A program made the translations under genes and the position numbers. Below the pieces are notes generated by a model. That model saw only the letters and a program-made list of their open reading frames with translations, was not told where the DNA came from and ran no database searches. Positions 32,047 through 33,466 of a stretch of DNA of 33,466 nucleotides are shown in pieces; positions within the stretch are counted from its first letter, which is position 1, and each line of letters starts with the position of its first letter. This DNA is from Streptococcus gallolyticus (lineage in GTDB: Bacteria > Bacillota > Bacilli > Lactobacillales > Streptococcaceae). The stretch is from the NCBI RefSeq assembly GCF_003337175.1, contig NZ_NETH01000021.1, positions 1-33,466 on the forward strand, given 5' to 3'.

Positions 32047-32054
32047 GATATAAT
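32046..32054 (+). promoter_or_regulatory. Extended -10 promoter of the ABC ATPase gene
   Basis: TGATATAAT is a full extended -10 (TATAAT at 32049-32054). No good -35 is visible. The leader is about 23 nt. Confidence 0.6.
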
Positions 32055-32083
32055 AACTATTAAAAACACATGGAGGTCTCCAG

Positions 32084-32872
32084 ATGTTACAAGTAAACCT
32101 TAAAAATGTCAGCTTAGAACGTCAACATAAATTATTATTAAAAAATCTTAACTGGGAAGTTAACAAGGGGGAACATTGGGCTATTTTAGGGCTTAACGGT
32201 TCTGGTAAGACAACGCTTTTAAAGCTTATCATGGCTGAATATTGGAAAACAGACGGTGAGGTGGAAGTCTTAGGAACACCATTTGGTGGTACTGATATTA
32301 GCGATATTCGTAGCAAAATTGGTATCGTTGGCTCATTTATTGCTGAGCGACTTCCAGCCAATATGCTTGCTGAAAAAATCGTTTTGACTGGGAAATACAA
32401 ATCAAGCATTCTTTACAAAGAATACGGTGAAAAAGAACTTGATGAAGCACGACAAATGTTGATTTCAATTGGTGGCGAACATCTGCTTGGACGTATTTAT
32501 GCTAGTCTGTCACAAGGTGAAAAACAACTGCTCCTTATCGCACGTAGTTTAATGGAAAATCCTGACATTTTGATTTTAGATGAGGCTACAAGTGGACTTG
32601 ATTTGTTTGCACGTGAAAAACTACTGACACAAATTGAGCAAATCACAAGCCTTCCTAATGCTCCAACAATTCTCTACGTAACACACCATGCCGAAGAAAT
32701 CACACCATCAATGACTCATGTCTTATTGCTGAAAAAAGGAGAAATCATTACCCAAGGTCCTAAAAATGATGTTTTGACTGAGGACATTTTAACCGATTTC
32801 TATGACCAAACCGTCTCAATCATCCCACTAGGCGACGAACGCATTTACATCAAACCTGAATTTAAATCATAA
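32084..32872 (+). CDS. Orphan ABC-type ATPase (YlmA/ModF-like)
   Basis: A 262-residue ATPase with Walker A GLNGSGKTT (about residues 36-44), signature LSQGEKQLLLIARSL (about 140-154), Walker B ILILDEATSGLD (about 161-172) and H-loop YVTHHAEEI. There is no permease or binding protein gene within reach, so it is an orphan single-domain ATPase resembling B. subtilis YlmA. The C-terminal extension IIPLGDERIYIKPEF is not part of the ATPase core. GGAGG sits 7 nt before the ATG. A CodY box predicts induction when amino acids are scarce. The stop codon is 4 bp before the IS30 element; no terminator remains. Confidence 0.8.
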   Translation: MLQVNLKNVSLERQHKLLLKNLNWEVNKGEHWAILGLNGSGKTTLLKLIMAEYWKTDGEVEVLGTPFGGTDISDIRSKIGIVGSFIAERLPANMLAEKIVLTGKYKSSILYKEYGEKELDEARQMLISIGGEHLLGRIYASLSQGEKQLLLIARSLMENPDILILDEATSGLDLFAREKLLTQIEQITSLPNAPTILYVTHHAEEITPSMTHVLLLKKGEIITQGPKNDVLTEDILTDFYDQTVSIIPLGDERIYIKPEFKS

Positions 32873-32876
32873 CCCC

Positions 32877-33466
32877 AATTGTCAAATTAATCTAGACATT
32901 TTAGGTAACTCAGAAAAACTTGATATGGTGTTTGATAATGTAACGATTTCCTAGGAATTCTATTTCGTTTATCAGCTATAGCTGATAAATATTTCTGAGA
33001 AACACCATTGAAATCCATTTGCTTTGGAAGTCCATGATGTCTTAATAAACCATTTGAATGTTCATTTAACCCACGTTGACCAGGACAACCTGGATCCGCA
33101 AAGAAAATATCAATGTCGTGTTGGTTGGATATTGTCTTCCAATTAGAGAATTCTTTCCCACAATCAAAGGTAATTGATTTAAAGAGATGTTTTGGGAATT
33201 GTGACAGCCATCTATCTAGTGATTGTTCAATGTCACTAGCTTTTCGACCATTGGTTTGAAGGGTGATAATCGCTTTAGATTGCTTCTCTACCAAGGTGAT
33301 AACAGCACTTTTGTGATGTTTACCAACAATCGTATCTCCCTCAAGATGTCCAAACTCTCTTTCAAATTCCGGATAAATTTCCGCACGCTCGCGGATATCC
33401 CTCCGAAAAGCTTGTTTGCCACGTTTTTCGGCCTTACCATTGGGTTTACGTTTTCCCTTCCATGGT
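32877..33466 (-). mobile_element. IS30-family insertion sequence, 3' end (second type)
   Basis: It contains the 3' part of an IS30-type transposase that runs off the right edge. The tip AATTGTCAAA (32877-32886), read on the minus strand as TTTGACAATT, also occurs at the left IS. So I place the boundary near 32877, 4 bp after the stop codon of the ABC ATPase gene. The other end and any target duplication are outside the window. Confidence 0.7.
32887..33466 (-). CDS. IS30-family transposase, C-terminal part (cut by window edge)
   Basis: The minus-strand frame stays open from the window edge to the TAA at 32887. The catalytic residues are seen in GHLEGDTIVGKHHKSAV (first Asp), ITFDCGKEFSNW (second Asp) and PGQRGLNEHSNGLLR (Glu). 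The upstream KRGKQAFRRDIRERAEIYPEFERE segment links to the DNA-binding part outside the window. The frame starts far upstream; the TTG at 33294 is only an internal codon. It differs from the left IS30 transposase in most positions outside the motifs, so it represents another IS30-type element. Its direction points into the window. Confidence 0.93.
   Translation of the reverse strand, partial: PWKGKRKPNGKAEKRGKQAFRRDIRERAEIYPEFEREFGHLEGDTIVGKHHKSAVITLVEKQSKAIITLQTNGRKASDIEQSLDRWLSQFPKHLFKSITFDCGKEFSNWKTISNQHDIDIFFADPGCPGQRGLNEHSNGLLRHHGLPKQMDFNGVSQKYLSAIADKRNRIPRKSLHYQTPYQVFLSYLKCLD

Noticed and set aside
1..33466. Composite transposon bounded by the two IS30 copies
   Set aside because: The two elements are different and the 32 kb between them are core genes in normal streptococcal order.

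Overview
The window looks like a chromosomal segment of a low-GC Gram-positive bacterium, almost certainly a Streptococcus. The gene order tmk-holB-yaaT-yabA-rsmI, acuB-like CBS gene, livJHMGF, ylbG, ylbF, clpP, upp, patB-metB, ytgP/murE is streptococcal. MurE carries the DDPN motif of the L-lysine-adding enzyme. GlnR, CodY and CtsR sites fit their published Firmicute consensus sequences. The amtB-glnK pair together with fhuCDBG suggests the S. bovis/S. equinus complex, but that species-level guess is inference.

Layout, left to right. (1) 1-486: 3' part of an IS30-family element. (2) 570-2602: nitrogen module, glnK and amtB (minus strand), behind a long leader with two GlnR boxes. (3) 2603-6167: tmk-holB-yaaT-yabA-rsmI, a tightly packed DNA replication/translation operon on the minus strand. 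(4) 6236-6990: a single-gene CBS-domain unit. (5) 7062-11743: livJHMGF branched-chain amino acid importer under a promoter containing a CodY box. (6) 11784-12471: ylbF-ylbG. (7) 12521-13268: clpP with a CtsR operator over its -35. (8) 13277-14986: an accessory patch between clpP and upp, holding a frameshifted DMT-family exporter, an 80-residue LysR remnant and a repeat-rich noncoding element. (9) 14987-18180: upp, patB, metB. (10) 18167-20062: the lipid II flippase gene (ytgP/murJ) divergent from murE, with overlapping -35 elements. (11) 21584-25655: murE terminator and fhuCDBG siderophore-iron importer. (12) 25652-26816: a two-gene unit with a DUF1803-like protein and a YiiX/YebB-type cysteine hydrolase. 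(13) 26891-28893: yaaA, a small unlisted 44-residue membrane ORF, ppaC. (14) 28936-31981: an uncharacterised membrane protein, pflA, and a CNNM/CorC-type protein. (15) 32032-32872: an orphan ABC ATPase with a near-perfect CodY box. (16) 32877-33466: 3' part of a second, different IS30-family element.

How it fits together: most genes are housekeeping. The regulatory DNA is the richest part. Nitrogen status (GlnR at amtB-glnK), amino acid/GTP status (CodY at liv and at the orphan ABC ATPase), protein stress (CtsR at clpP) and possibly methionine status (MET-box-like site at metB) are all readable.

The most unusual structures are: a family of ~49-bp double-hairpin repeats that sits directly after stop codons at two unlinked loci, in the same orientation relative to the upstream gene and ending in the transcription terminator, with a degenerate copy in the clpP-upp patch; and promoters for murE and yaaA whose -10 elements end 7-8 nt before the start codon, predicting leaderless mRNAs. 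I found no CRISPR array, tRNA, rRNA, prophage or obvious defence system.
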